The notes below the pieces were generated by a model. It was not told the origin of the DNA. It saw only the letters and a program-made list of their open reading frames with translations, and searched no databases. From Lachnospiraceae bacterium (GTDB taxonomy: Bacteria; Bacillota; Clostridia; Lachnospirales; Lachnospiraceae), in assembly GCA_017473665.1 (NCBI GenBank), contig JAFUKK010000204.1, positions 1-14,843 on the forward strand: 14,843 bases of DNA. The letters run 5' to 3'. Positions 6,728 to 14,220 of this stretch are shown here, piece after piece. A program made the position numbers and the translations under genes. Position 1 is the stretch's first letter. The number at the start of each line of letters is the position of its first letter.

Positions 6728-8917
6728 AGGTTGTTGTTGCTGATGCTGGCGGTGGTGCTGGGAGTCAGCGGTTGTAGTACCGCCCCGGAACAGGGAGATA
6801 TTTACGTGGAAAAAGAAAATGTGGAGATGCAGGAAACAATTATCTCTGGCGCAGATGAGGCACTACGGACTATGCTGACGGAGGAGAAGAAGATTGGGCA
6901 TAGTAGAATGAGTTTGTTTCAGGATGTAATATATAGGATAGTTTCGGTTGTGTGGGAAAATGAAGATGCGGTTACCACGGTGGAACTATATTTGCAGACA
7001 CTGGAAGCACCCTATACACAATGGGAAAGCCGCCCCCTTGGGGAAATGGTGGAATTGGATGAAATAAAGTATATGGTAAGTCAGGTTGTATTCGGACAGG
7101 AGGGACAGCTGTATTGTATTTTAGGGGGATTGAACGGTCACTATTTGGCAAAATACAGCCCGGGGGAAATCAGTGAGATGGTGTGTGCATTGCCGAAAGA
7201 GGATTCGGAGTACGAAGTGGCAGTGGATGCGCATGGCAGGGTATATAGTTTCATGCCACAGTCTAAGCAATTAAGTTTATTGGCGGAAGATGGAAGCGTG
7301 CAGCAAGTAAAACAGCTGACGGGGGCAGTTTGTGGTTTGATAGGTGATGCGGCATCCGGACAGGACTATGTTTATGGTTTTGACATCCGTGGAAAGCTTT
7401 GCCTGTGGGATCTGGAGAGTGGTCAGGATATATTTTTGTCTGAATCGGATTTAATCCTGAATGATTTTTACGGTGATTTTTCTGCTGACGGAGCCTTGTA
7501 TTTTGCGGATACCAAGGGTATTTGGAAGTATGGGGAACAATTGGAGCAATACTGCGTATTTTCAGAGGAGGACTATTTTCTGGACAAAATATATGGTTTG
7601 GAGGTGGCAGGGGATGGTAGTCTGACGGTGCTGGTACAGATAGAGGGTAGTGACATCATGCTGCGAGTGGAGAAGAAGGTAGGGCAGGTAAAAGAAAAGG
7701 AAGAGATTGTTATTGCCTTTATAGAGAATCATGCAGGTCTGAATAAGTTGATTCGCAGATTTAACCGCCAAAGTGAAAGCTATCATATTACCAGCATTTA
7801 TCCTGAGCCGGGGATGGAATGGAGTACTTTCCGAAACCAGATTCAAATGGAGGTCAGTGCCGGTGGGGGACCGGACATATTTGGTAGTGATTTTCTATTA
7901 TCACCTGAGGATTATATAGAGAATGGTTATCTGACAAAAGTGGAAACGGTATGGGAAGCAGAAAATCAATATTTGCATTCTGCGATTGAGGAAGGAAAGT
8001 CAGGGGGAGTTCAATATGGCATTCCCTATGATTGTCAGTTTCGGTTGGTGGTCTATCCGGAGAGCTTGGTGGGGGATGTGGATTCCCTTACCATGGAGGT
8101 GCTGATGGAGGCGGTGGAGAACTCCGACGCTAAAGTGCTTCAAAGCGGTCTCACAGCCATGGGTATCGTATATGAGTATGGATTGTTTGATCATGAGAAT
8201 CCCACTTATATAGATTGGGAACAAGGAGAAAGTCACTTGGACCGGGAACCTTTTAAGCGATTGCTGGAATTTGCCAAGGCCTATGGGGATGTGCAGGAAA
8301 GCTACGAACAGAAGCTTAAATGGTTGCAAACAGGAGATGCAGTAGCTTATCACTTTGATTTAACAAAGCTTCAGGATTTGCATAAATTGGCGGCCTATGT
8401 GCAAGGAGAACCTAGGATTTTAGGCTATCCATCTGCAGAAGGAAGAGGAATTTATACCCGTGCCCGCTATTTATATATGAATGCAAACACAAAATGCCCG
8501 GAAGGGGCAACAGAATTCTTTCACTTTATTCTCAGTAAGGAGCAACAGGAAGCTTATGTAGATGATTATTTGGAACACAGTAACTGGAAAAACTGGGAAA
8601 AGGGATGGCGGGCTCAGCTTCCCATTCATTTAGAGGCCTATCAACGTTTGGTCAGCCTACAGTATCGTGAGAAGGGTACGATTATGACCGGGGATGGAGA
8701 ACTGCTATATGAGGCCGGACCACTGAGTGAGCAGGAGGAAGCATATTTGTATGAAATTCTGGAGTATTCCAAGCCTGGCAATTGGAAGGTTTCATATATT
8801 GGAGATATTTTGGAGGAGGAACTGGAGCCTTATTTCAGCGGAGCCAAAACTGTAGAGGAAGTAGTGGGGATACTGGACAGCAGGGTGCAGACCTATCTGG
8901 ATGAGCATCATAAATAG
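6692..8917 (+). CDS. Lipoprotein: N-terminal propeller-like region plus extracellular solute-binding domain
   Basis: A 741-residue exported lipoprotein. The signal peptide has a Lys/Arg-rich start, a hydrophobic core (LLLLMLAVVLGV, 14-25) and a lipobox VSGC with lipidated C28. Residues about 60-340 contain repeated short strand motifs such as VAVDAHGRVYSF and DGALYFADTKGIWKY, as in beta-propeller folds. From about 345, IVIAFIENHAGLNKLIRRFN and later SAGGGPDIFGSDF match a family-1 extracellular solute-binding protein, the ligand-capturing part of carbohydrate ABC importers. No ABC permease or ATPase is adjacent, so it is solitary here. Ligand is unknown; sugar or glycan sensing is a guess. AAAGGGG is 6 nt before the first ATG, which selects it among three in-frame ATGs created by a 12-nt tandem repeat. 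Confidence 0.82.
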   Translation: MRKIMRKIMRKSRLLLLMLAVVLGVSGCSTAPEQGDIYVEKENVEMQETIISGADEALRTMLTEEKKIGHSRMSLFQDVIYRIVSVVWENEDAVTTVELYLQTLEAPYTQWESRPLGEMVELDEIKYMVSQVVFGQEGQLYCILGGLNGHYLAKYSPGEISEMVCALPKEDSEYEVAVDAHGRVYSFMPQSKQLSLLAEDGSVQQVKQLTGAVCGLIGDAASGQDYVYGFDIRGKLCLWDLESGQDIFLSESDLILNDFYGDFSADGALYFADTKGIWKYGEQLEQYCVFSEEDYFLDKIYGLEVAGDGSLTVLVQIEGSDIMLRVEKKVGQVKEKEEIVIAFIENHAGLNKLIRRFNRQSESYHITSIYPEPGMEWSTFRNQIQMEVSAGGGPDIFGSDFLLSPEDYIENGYLTKVETVWEAENQYLHSAIEEGKSGGVQYGIPYDCQFRLVVYPESLVGDVDSLTMEVLMEAVENSDAKVLQSGLTAMGIVYEYGLFDHENPTYIDWEQGESHLDREPFKRLLEFAKAYGDVQESYEQKLKWLQTGDAVAYHFDLTKLQDLHKLAAYVQGEPRILGYPSAEGRGIYTRARYLYMNANTKCPEGATEFFHFILSKEQQEAYVDDYLEHSNWKNWEKGWRAQLPIHLEAYQRLVSLQYREKGTIMTGDGELLYEAGPLSEQEEAYLYEILEYSKPGNWKVSYIGDILEEELEPYFSGAKTVEEVVGILDSRVQTYLDEHHK

Positions 8918-8926
8918 AAGATTGGT

Positions 8927-8962
8927 AAAATATAAAGAGGATGGTGCATCAGCACCATCCTC
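8927..8962 (-). terminator. Intrinsic terminator overlapping the end of the SDR gene
   Basis: An 11-bp perfect stem, GAGGATGGTGC (8937-8947) with GCACCATCCTC (8952-8962), and a 4-nt loop. On the minus strand it is followed by TTTATATTTT (8936 to 8927). The SDR stop codon (8949-8951) lies in the loop and the last codons are in the stem. On the plus strand no T-run follows, so it is a weaker stop for the lipoprotein gene. Confidence 0.8.
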
Positions 8963-9686
8963 CGTCTATTGTAATGATTTGTCCGGTGAGATACTCAGGA
9001 GCCTTAGACAGCTGTAATGCCAGCCGGGCCACTTCCTCTGCCTTACCCAGTCTGTCCGCAGGAATCTCACAGGTAAGCTGTTCCATATCCTCCGGAGAGA
9101 AGCAGGCGTTCATATCGGTGTCGATGACACCGCAGGCAATGGCATTGACCTGTATATTACTGGGAGCCAGTTCCTTTGCCAAAGCCTTGGTAAAGCTGTT
9201 CATGCCCCCCTTGGATGCGGAGTAGGCTACCTCTGTGGAGGCTCCCACATTGCCCCAAACGGAAGAGATATTGATAATCCGACCCTGATGCTCCCGTAGC
9301 ATTAAGGGGATGGCATGCTTGCAGGTATAGAAGCAGGCATTCAGATTCACATTCATTACCCGGTGCCATTCTTCGCAGGTCATATCTGTCAATAATCCAA
9401 CATGAGAGATGCCTGCATTATTGATCAGAACATCCACCCGGGGCAGGGTCTGCATCAGGGCTGCTATCTGTTCATAATTTCCGGCGTCCGCCTGATAGGC
9501 CAGACAGGTCACCTGATATCGGTTTTCCAGTTTTTCAGCCAGTTGTTCTAAAAGAGGCAGGGACTTGTTGCAGGTAAGTATCAGCTGGTAGCCGGCCCCG
9601 GCAAAGGTCTCTGCCAGGGCAGCTCCGATGCCTCTGGAGGCTCCGGTAATCACGGCAACTTTAAGATTTTTATTTAATCTATTCAT
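8949..9686 (-). CDS. FabG-like SDR oxidoreductase, possibly EF-P 5-aminopentanone reductase (YmfI-like)
   Basis: A 245-residue classical short-chain dehydrogenase/reductase. The NAD(P)-binding TGASRGIG is at 14-21, NNAG at 89-92, catalytic Ser at 141-142 (NISSVWG), and Y155-x3-K159 in YSASKGG. The length and TGQIITIDGG end fit FabG, 3-oxoacyl-ACP reductase. However, the block SVWGNVGASTEVAYSASKG resembles the Firmicute YmfI group, which reduces 5-aminopentanone on Lys of elongation factor P. Since no fatty-acid genes are near, that is the preferred but unproven role. The start at 9686 has AAGGAG 8 nt upstream; longer readings (to 9932) run into the divergent gene and are rejected. It is transcribed away from the thioredoxin reductase and ends in its own terminator. 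Confidence 0.85.
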   Translation of the reverse strand: MNRLNKNLKVAVITGASRGIGAALAETFAGAGYQLILTCNKSLPLLEQLAEKLENRYQVTCLAYQADAGNYEQIAALMQTLPRVDVLINNAGISHVGLLTDMTCEEWHRVMNVNLNACFYTCKHAIPLMLREHQGRIINISSVWGNVGASTEVAYSASKGGMNSFTKALAKELAPSNIQVNAIACGVIDTDMNACFSPEDMEQLTCEIPADRLGKAEEVARLALQLSKAPEYLTGQIITIDGGWC

Positions 9687-9728
9687 GTATAAAAACTCCT
9701 TCTTAAGGAAATGCTTACGATTATTTTC

Positions 9729-9758
9729 AGTATAGCATACACTCTGCTTGTTTTTCCA
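9729..9758 (-). promoter_or_regulatory. Putative promoter of the SDR gene
   Basis: On the minus strand TATACT (9729-9734) with extended -10 TGC, and TGGAAA (9753-9758) at 18 nt. The -35 is poor and the call rests mainly on the extended -10. It overlaps the divergent promoter of the thioredoxin reductase. Confidence 0.35.
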
Positions 9759-9777
9759 TAGGAAATCATGATACACT
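9748..9777 (+). promoter_or_regulatory. Putative promoter of the thioredoxin reductase gene
   Basis: TTGTTT (9748-9753), an 18-nt spacer and TACACT (9772-9777) with TGA before it (extended -10). A leader of about 45 nt would precede the ATG at 9829. It shares DNA with the leftward SDR promoter, so the two could interfere. Confidence 0.4.
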
Positions 9778-9828
9778 GGAAGCAGGCAGTCATACAGGAT
9801 AAAAGACTTGCATAGAATGGAGAAAAAT

Positions 9829-10743
9829 ATGTACGATTTGATTATTATCGGTTCCGGTCCCGCAGGCTTATCTGCGGCAGTATATGGTAAAAGAGCAGGG
9901 TTAAATCTGTTAGTATTGGAGCAGGCACCCATGAGCGGCGGTCAGGTACTGACCACCTATGAAGTGGATAACTATCTGGGTATGCCCGGCATTAATGGAT
10001 TTGATATGGGGATGCAGTTCCGTGCCCATGCGGACAAACTGCAGGTGGAATTCAAAGAGGCCCAGGTGCAGGCTGTTGAGGATAAGGGCAGTAGTAAGCT
10101 GTTGCATACCTCGGCAGGGGACTTTGAGACCAAGGCGCTGCTGGTAGCTACCGGTGCACAGCATGCTCATTTACAGGTACCCGGAGAGGAAGAATTGTCC
10201 GGTATGGGCGTATCCTATTGTGCCACCTGTGACGGCGCTTTTTTCCGTAAGAAAACCGTTGCTGTGGTAGGGGGCGGGGATGTGGCCCTGGAGGATGCTA
10301 TTTATCTGGCTAGATTTTGTGAAAAGGTTTATGTGATTCATCGTAGAGATGAGTTTCGGGGAGCTAAGGTATTGCAGGAGGAACTGTTGTCACTGCCCAA
10401 TGTGGAGATTTTGTACCATCACACCGTGTTTGCCATTCAGGGTGAGGACCAGGTGGAAGCACTCTCTCTTCATAATGTACAGACCGGAGAGGATAAGGTA
10501 CTGGCAGTGAACGGTATCTTCATTGCAGTGGGCATTCATCCTACCTCACAGCTGCTTGCAGGGTTGGTTGATATGGATGCTCAGGGATATGTGCTGGCCG
10601 GAGAGGATGGGCGTACCAGCTGCGATGGTATCTTTGTGGCGGGGGATATCCGTAAAAAACCTTTGCGGCAGATTGTGACCGCGGTGGCAGACGGTGCTAA
10701 TGCGGCAGTCAGTGCAGGACAGTATATTCAACAGGCAAAATAA
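9829..10743 (+). CDS. trxB: Thioredoxin reductase (NADPH, FAD flavoprotein)
   Basis: A 304-residue two-domain FAD/NADPH flavoprotein of the low-molecular-weight thioredoxin reductase family, which transfers electrons from NADPH to thioredoxin in the cytoplasm. FAD binding: GSGPAGLSAAVY (8-19) and the C-terminal FVAGDIRKKPLRQI. The redox-active disulfide is C131-A-T-C134 followed by DG. The NADPH domain shows VVGGGDVALEDA (147-157) and HRRDEFR (171-177), the arginines that favour NADPH, which argues against the ferredoxin-dependent type. The start at 9829 is chosen because GGAG (9818-9821) precedes it by 7 nt and MYDLIIIG is the usual N-terminus; upstream TTG/ATG codons lack a site. No thioredoxin gene is adjacent. 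No convincing terminator follows, only an AT-only dyad at 10755-10778. Confidence 0.93.
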   Translation: MYDLIIIGSGPAGLSAAVYGKRAGLNLLVLEQAPMSGGQVLTTYEVDNYLGMPGINGFDMGMQFRAHADKLQVEFKEAQVQAVEDKGSSKLLHTSAGDFETKALLVATGAQHAHLQVPGEEELSGMGVSYCATCDGAFFRKKTVAVVGGGDVALEDAIYLARFCEKVYVIHRRDEFRGAKVLQEELLSLPNVEILYHHTVFAIQGEDQVEALSLHNVQTGEDKVLAVNGIFIAVGIHPTSQLLAGLVDMDAQGYVLAGEDGRTSCDGIFVAGDIRKKPLRQIVTAVADGANAAVSAGQYIQQAK

Positions 10744-11118
10744 TATTCTGTTGCAATATTTTGATAATTTAAAATATTTGTCGAAAATTCGTATAGGAAA
10801 AAAGTCCCAGAACAAATTCCCATATATACAAAATTAACAAAAAAACGAAAACAAACGATAAAACAAATAAATTTATTGCAAAAAATCGACAAAAGTTATC
10901 CACAACCCTAAATGCTTTAAAATAGGACAAAAGTCACTTATACACCGACTTATACACATTATCCACCATTTTTTGAGGGAATAAATTGGGATTTATCCTC
11001 CGATTTTTAGGAACGGGTGTTTTGTGAAGTTCTTATAAAAAAATTTTTTGAGGCAAAAAATGAGTTTTTAGTCTTGACAAAATAAAAATCAAAAATCGGT
11101 AAAAAAATCCTTAAATTG
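10744..11118. other. AT-rich intergenic region upstream of hpf
   Basis: No coding sequence is supported in this 375-nt stretch. It is strongly A/T-biased, with many A-runs, an AT-only dyad just after trxB (10755-10762 with 10771-10778) and an A7T6 block near 11037. Its central part holds four DnaA-box-like 9-mers, listed separately. No structured RNA was recognised. Confidence 0.7.
10896..10967 (+). promoter_or_regulatory. Cluster of DnaA-box-like 9-mers
   Basis: Four sites on the plus strand resemble the DnaA box TTATNCACA: TTATCCACA (10896-10904, exact), TTATACACC (10938-10946, one mismatch), TTATACACA (10950-10958, exact) and TTATCCACC (10959-10967, one mismatch). The last three are packed within 30 bases in the same orientation, and a weaker TTATCCTCC follows at 10993. 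They lie in AT-rich DNA as in replication origins, but no dnaA or dnaN is in the window. A DnaA-titrating or regulatory cluster, or a control site for the adjacent hpf or trxB, are alternatives. Confidence 0.55.
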
Positions 11119-11148
11119 TTGCAAAACAATGACAATATATGGTATAAT
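11119..11148 (+). promoter_or_regulatory. Sigma-A promoter of hpf
   Basis: TTGCAA (11119-11124), an 18-nt spacer and a perfect TATAAT (11143-11148) with extended -10 TGG, in AT-rich upstream DNA. The predicted leader is about 30 nt, which leaves no room for a structured leader RNA. TTGACA at 11074-11079 is a perfect -35 hexamer but has no good partner. Confidence 0.7.
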
Positions 11149-11183
11149 GACGATACAATAAACAACTGGAAGGGATGATTCGC

Positions 11184-11711
11184 ATGAAGATTATTATTGT
11201 AGGAAGAAACATTGATGTAACCCCCGGATTAAAGTCCGCAGTAGAGGACAAGCTGGGCAAGCTGGAGAAGTATTTCAAGCCTGATACCGAAGTACATGTG
11301 ACTTTAAGTGTGGAAAAGGACCGTCAGAAGATTGAAGTGACTATTCCCGTGAAGGGTAGCATTATCCGTTCTGAGCAGGTGAGCAATGATATGTATGTAT
11401 CCATTGACCTGGTAGAAGAGATTATTGAAAGACAGCTAAAGAAATACAAAACTAAAATCGTTGATAAGAAACAGGCAGCAGGTTCCTTCAGCCAGCTGTA
11501 TATGGACAATGATTATATGGAGGATGAAGAGATTCAGATTGTTCGTACCAAGAAGTTTGATATCAAACCCATGTATCCTGAGGATGCCTGCATTCAGATG
11601 GAGCTGTTGGGACATGACTTCTTTGTATTCTGTAATGCAGAGACTGACCAGGTAAACGTAGTTTACAAGAGAAAGGGCGGTACTTACGGTTTGATTGAGC
11701 CGGAAGAGTAA
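11184..11711 (+). CDS. hpf: Ribosome hibernation promoting factor, long form
   Basis: A 175-residue long-form HPF (RaiA/YfiA family), which binds the 30S subunit and dimerises 70S ribosomes to 100S particles in stationary phase. The N-terminal domain (about 1-95) starts with the typical MKIIIVGRNIDVTPGLK and has the basic helix ending ERQLKKYKTK. A variable linker (about 96-116) joins the C-terminal dimerisation domain (117-172: IVRTKKFDIKPMYPEDACIQMELLGHDFFVF and so on, given in part only). The start at 11184 is chosen over an ATG at 11175 because GGAAGGG directly touches the latter and stands 9 nt from the former. The gene is monocistronic: own promoter upstream and a strong terminator downstream. 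Confidence 0.95.
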   Translation: MKIIIVGRNIDVTPGLKSAVEDKLGKLEKYFKPDTEVHVTLSVEKDRQKIEVTIPVKGSIIRSEQVSNDMYVSIDLVEEIIERQLKKYKTKIVDKKQAAGSFSQLYMDNDYMEDEEIQIVRTKKFDIKPMYPEDACIQMELLGHDFFVFCNAETDQVNVVYKRKGGTYGLIEPEE

Positions 11712-11734
11712 TTTCATATTTGAAAATAACAGAG

Positions 11735-11775
11735 CCTCCGGGGAAAGCGTAAAGGCGATTTCCCCGGAGGTTTTT
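11735..11775 (+). terminator. Intrinsic terminator of hpf
   Basis: A perfect 12-bp GC-rich stem CCTCCGGGGAAA (11735-11746) with TTTCCCCGGAGG (11759-11770), a 12-nt loop and TTTTT (11771-11775). Confidence 0.95.
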
Positions 11776-11875
11776 CTTGTGGAAATTCGTAGACTTTTTG
11801 CTTGGAATAGATTACAATAAAATGAGGAGCGTTTATGCTTAGCATTTAAATTGTTATTTTTTTGTCAAAATAGGA

Positions 11876-11904
11876 TTGCAAACCAATATCTACTATGATA
11901 AAAT
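11876..11904 (+). promoter_or_regulatory. Sigma-A promoter of the thl-crt-hbd cluster
   Basis: TTGCAA (11876-11881), 17 nt, TAAAAT (11899-11904) with extended -10 TGA. The leader is about 55-60 nt and AT-rich. It is the only good promoter seen for the butyrate cluster. The DNA between the hpf terminator and here (11776-11875) shows no other feature. Confidence 0.6.
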
Positions 11905-11966
11905 AAGCTTAATGGCATTGATAATAAAATAACAATCAAATAATTTTTTACATGGAGGAATCTAAA

Positions 11967-13151
11967 ATGGCAAGAAAAGTTGTTTTAGCAGGTGCTTGTC
12001 GTACCGCAATCGGAACCATGGGTGGTTCTTTAAGCAACACCCCCGCTGCAGAGCTGGGTGCAATCGTTATTAAGGAAGCTTTGAACAGAGCAGGTGTTGC
12101 TCCCGAAGCTGTAGACCAGGTATACATGGGTTGTGTAATCCAGGCTGGTCAGGGCCAGAACGTGGCTCGTCAGGCATCCATCAAGGCTGGTCTTCCTATT
12201 GAAGTACCCGCTGTTACCATGAACGTTGTTTGTGGTTCCGGTCTGAACTGCGTAAACCAGGCGGCTCAGATGATTATGGCAGGTGAGGCTGATATCGTTG
12301 TAGCAGGTGGTATGGAGAATATGTCCATGGCTCCTTACGCTATGCCTCAGGCTCGTTTCGGTTACAGAATGAACAACGGTACCCTGGTAGATACCATGGT
12401 AAACGATGCTCTCTGGGATGCTTTCAACAACTATCATATGATTATGACCGCTGACAATATCTGCCGTGAGTGGGGTCTGACCCGCGAAGAGCTGGATGAG
12501 TTTGCTGTAAAGAGCCAGCAGAAGGCTGAGGCAGCTCAGGCTAACGGTGCATTCGATGCAGAAATCGTTCCCGTAATGGTTAAGAAGAAAAAAGAAATGG
12601 TTGAGTTTAAGGTAGATGAGGGCCCTCGTGCAGGTACTACCATGGAAGCTCTGGCTAAGCTGCGTGCTATCAATAAGGATGGTTTTGTTACCGCAGGTAA
12701 CGCTTCCGGTATCAATGATGGTGCTGCTGCAATCGTTGTAATGAGCGAAGAGAAGGCTAAGGAGCTGGGTGTGAAGCCTATGGCTACCTTCGTAGCAGGT
12801 GCTCTGGCTGGTTGCCGTCCTGAGGTAATGGGTATCGGTCCTGTTTACTCCACCAAGAAGGTAATGGAAAAGACCGGCATGAAGATTGAAGACTTCGATA
12901 TCATCGAAGCAAACGAAGCATTCGCTGCACAGTCCATCGCTGTAGGCCGTGACCTGGGTATCGATGTAGATAAGCAGCTGAACCCTAATGGCGGTGCTAT
13001 CGCTCTGGGTCATCCCGTAGGTGCTTCCGGATGCCGTATTCTGGTTACTCTGTTACACGAGATACAGGCTAAGGGTGCAAAGACCGGTCTGGCTACGTTG
13101 TGTATCGGCGGCGGTATGGGTTGCTCTACCATCGTTAAAATTGAAGACTAA
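11967..13151 (+). CDS. thlA: Acetyl-CoA acetyltransferase (thiolase)
   Basis: A 394-residue biosynthetic thiolase that condenses two acetyl-CoA to acetoacetyl-CoA, the first step of butyryl-CoA synthesis. Catalytic residues are all present: nucleophile C89 in [10 protein letters not shown]349 in [14 protein letters not shown] and C379 in [10 protein letters not shown]; the oxyanion-forming N317 is in EANEAFA. Length is typical. The start at 11967 follows GGAGGAA by 8 nt; an in-frame ATG at 11952 overlaps that site and is rejected. Codon use (GGT, CGT, GCT, ATC) is more biased than in genes to the left and fits very high expression. It is the first gene of the butyrate cluster; a 214-nt spacer containing palindrome E2 separates it from crt. 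Confidence 0.97.
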   Translation: MARKVVLAGACRTAIGTMGGSLSNTPAAELGAIVIKEALNRAGVAPEAVDQVYMGCVIQAGQGQNVARQASIKAGLPIEVPAVTMNVVCGSGLNCVNQAAQMIMAGEADIVVAGGMENMSMAPYAMPQARFGYRMNNGTLVDTMVNDALWDAFNNYHMIMTADNICREWGLTREELDEFAVKSQQKAEAAQANGAFDAEIVPVMVKKKKEMVEFKVDEGPRAGTTMEALAKLRAINKDGFVTAGNASGINDGAAAIVVMSEEKAKELGVKPMATFVAGALAGCRPEVMGIGPVYSTKKVMEKTGMKIEDFDIIEANEAFAAQSIAVGRDLGIDVDKQLNPNGGAIALGHPVGASGCRILVTLLHEIQAKGAKTGLATLCIGGGMGCSTIVKIED

Positions 13152-13162
13152 GTAAGACCTCC

Positions 13163-13298
13163 AACCAAGTGACTATATATTCCTGAATGACACGCTCTCG
13201 CTTGGGTGAAAACTGCAACGGTACTAACGCGCCAAAGAACGGCGCGTAAGGATCGGCGTTTTCAACAGTCATTCACGGAACATATAGTGCACTTGGTT
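13163..13298. repeat. Long imperfect palindrome, element E2, inside the thl-crt spacer
   Basis: A 136-nt self-complementary element. The outer arm AACCAAGTG...TGAATGAC (13163-13190) pairs with 13268-13298 with small bulges. An inner stem pairs GAAAAC (13208-13213) with GTTTTC (13258-13263), and the apex is the 7-bp hairpin ACGCGCC (13227-13233) with GGCGCGT (13241-13247). The left arm carries CACGCTCTCGCT (13191-13202), unpaired; it is the exact complement of the 12-mer in E1. TACTAA (13222-13227) lies 19 nt inside it, matching the 18 nt in E1. Thus E2 is E1-like in inverted orientation. It is expected to be transcribed with the operon; no T-tract follows, so it should not terminate well. Confidence 0.85.
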
Positions 13299-13365
13299 TA
13301 CGAGTTTTTAGCAAGTCATAAATCAGTTGTTCTAATTTTAACTATTTTTTATAGGAGAGAGAAAC

Positions 13366-14151
13366 ATGGAATACATAGTATATGAGCAGAAGGGTCAGTA
13401 TGCCATCATCACCATTAGCCGTGAGAAGGCACTGAACGCTTTGAATTCCCAGGTTCTGGAAGAATTGGATGCTTGTCTGGATGCTGTAAATCTGGATGAG
13501 GTAAGATGTCTGATTTTAACCGGTGCAGGACAGAAGTCTTTCGTAGCCGGCGCAGATATCGGTGAAATGAGTACTTTGACTAAGGCTGAAGGCGAAGCTT
13601 TCGGTAAGAAGGGTAATGATGTTTTCCGCAAGCTGGAGACCTTCCCCATTCCCGTAATCGCAGCTATCAATGGTTTTGCACTGGGTGGTGGTTGTGAGAT
13701 TTCCATGAGCTGTGATATCAGAATCTGTTCCGATAATGCAGTATTTGGTCAGCCTGAGGTAGGCTTAGGTATTACTCCCGGTTTCGGGGGTACCCAGAGA
13801 TTAGCTCGTCTGGTTGGTGCAGGTATGGCAAAGCAGATGATTTACACCGCTCGCAATATCAAGGCTGACGAGGCTTTCAGAATCGGTTTGGTAAACGCTG
13901 TTTACACTCAGGAAGAGTTACTTCCCGCAGCTGAGAAGATGGCAGCTGGTATCGCAAAGAACGCGCCCATCGCTGTTCGCAACTGCAAGAAGGCTATCAA
14001 TGAGGGCTTGGATGTAGATATGGATGCAGCAATCGTTATCGAAGAGAAGTTGTTTGGTGACTGCTTCGAGACCGAAGATCAGAAATATGGTATGGCTTTC
14101 TTCCTTGACAAGAACAAGGAAAAGGTCAAAGAGCCGTTTGTTAATCGTTAA
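13366..14151 (+). CDS. crt: 3-hydroxybutyryl-CoA dehydratase (crotonase)
   Basis: A 261-residue enoyl-CoA hydratase/crotonase that dehydrates 3-hydroxybutyryl-CoA to crotonyl-CoA. Signatures: AGADIGEM (61-68) for the first oxyanion-hole amide, GFALGGGCE (103-111) for the second and catalytic E111, and PEVGLGITPGFGGTQRL (130-146) with catalytic E131. Both glutamates and both oxyanion segments are intact and length is typical. AGGAG lies about 9 nt before the ATG. It shares the strongly biased codon use of the thiolase and, with no strong promoter seen in the 68 nt between palindrome E2 and its start, is likely transcribed from the thl promoter. Confidence 0.97.
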   Translation: MEYIVYEQKGQYAIITISREKALNALNSQVLEELDACLDAVNLDEVRCLILTGAGQKSFVAGADIGEMSTLTKAEGEAFGKKGNDVFRKLETFPIPVIAAINGFALGGGCEISMSCDIRICSDNAVFGQPEVGLGITPGFGGTQRLARLVGAGMAKQMIYTARNIKADEAFRIGLVNAVYTQEELLPAAEKMAAGIAKNAPIAVRNCKKAINEGLDVDMDAAIVIEEKLFGDCFETEDQKYGMAFFLDKNKEKVKEPFVNR

Positions 14152-14174
14152 TAAAAGTAATGTTTAAATAATGA

Positions 14175-14220
14175 GGAGGTAAATCCTCCCTACACTGAGG
14201 GACTCGGATTTTACTCCGCC
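14175..14220 (+). promoter_or_regulatory. Stem-loop in the crt-hbd spacer
   Basis: GTAAATCC (14179-14186) pairs with GGATTTTAC (14206-14214, one bulged T) and, inside, TCCCT (14187-14191) pairs with AGGGA (14198-14202); outer bases extend the stem imperfectly. The TCCTCC at 14184-14189 could instead pair with GGAGG in the hbd ribosome site (14226-14233), giving an alternative fold. There is no T-tract, so it is not a terminator. Role unknown: mRNA processing, stability or translational control of hbd. Confidence 0.45.

Noticed and set aside
9687..9932. N-terminal extension of the SDR protein
   Set aside because: It would overlap the divergent thioredoxin reductase and its promoter. The ATG at 9686 has a perfect ribosome site and the standard SDR N-terminus.
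10755..10778. AT-only dyad after trxB as a terminator
   Set aside because: The stem has no G-C pairs and no T-tract follows, so it should be too weak.
10744..11118. Calling the spacer a replication origin outright
   Set aside because: DnaA boxes are present, but dnaA, dnaN, rnpA or rpmH are not, and skew cannot be judged from this window. It is kept only as a finding.
10744..11183. raiA-type structured RNA upstream of hpf
   Set aside because: Such an RNA is known before some hpf genes, but the promoter at 11119-11148 leaves only ~30 nt of leader, and the AT-rich spacer shows no stable stem-rich domain.
12030..13013. 327-codon open frame antisense to the thiolase
   Set aside because: It is a shadow of a codon-biased, highly expressed gene: low-complexity Ser/His/Cys-rich product, no ribosome site and no family resemblance.
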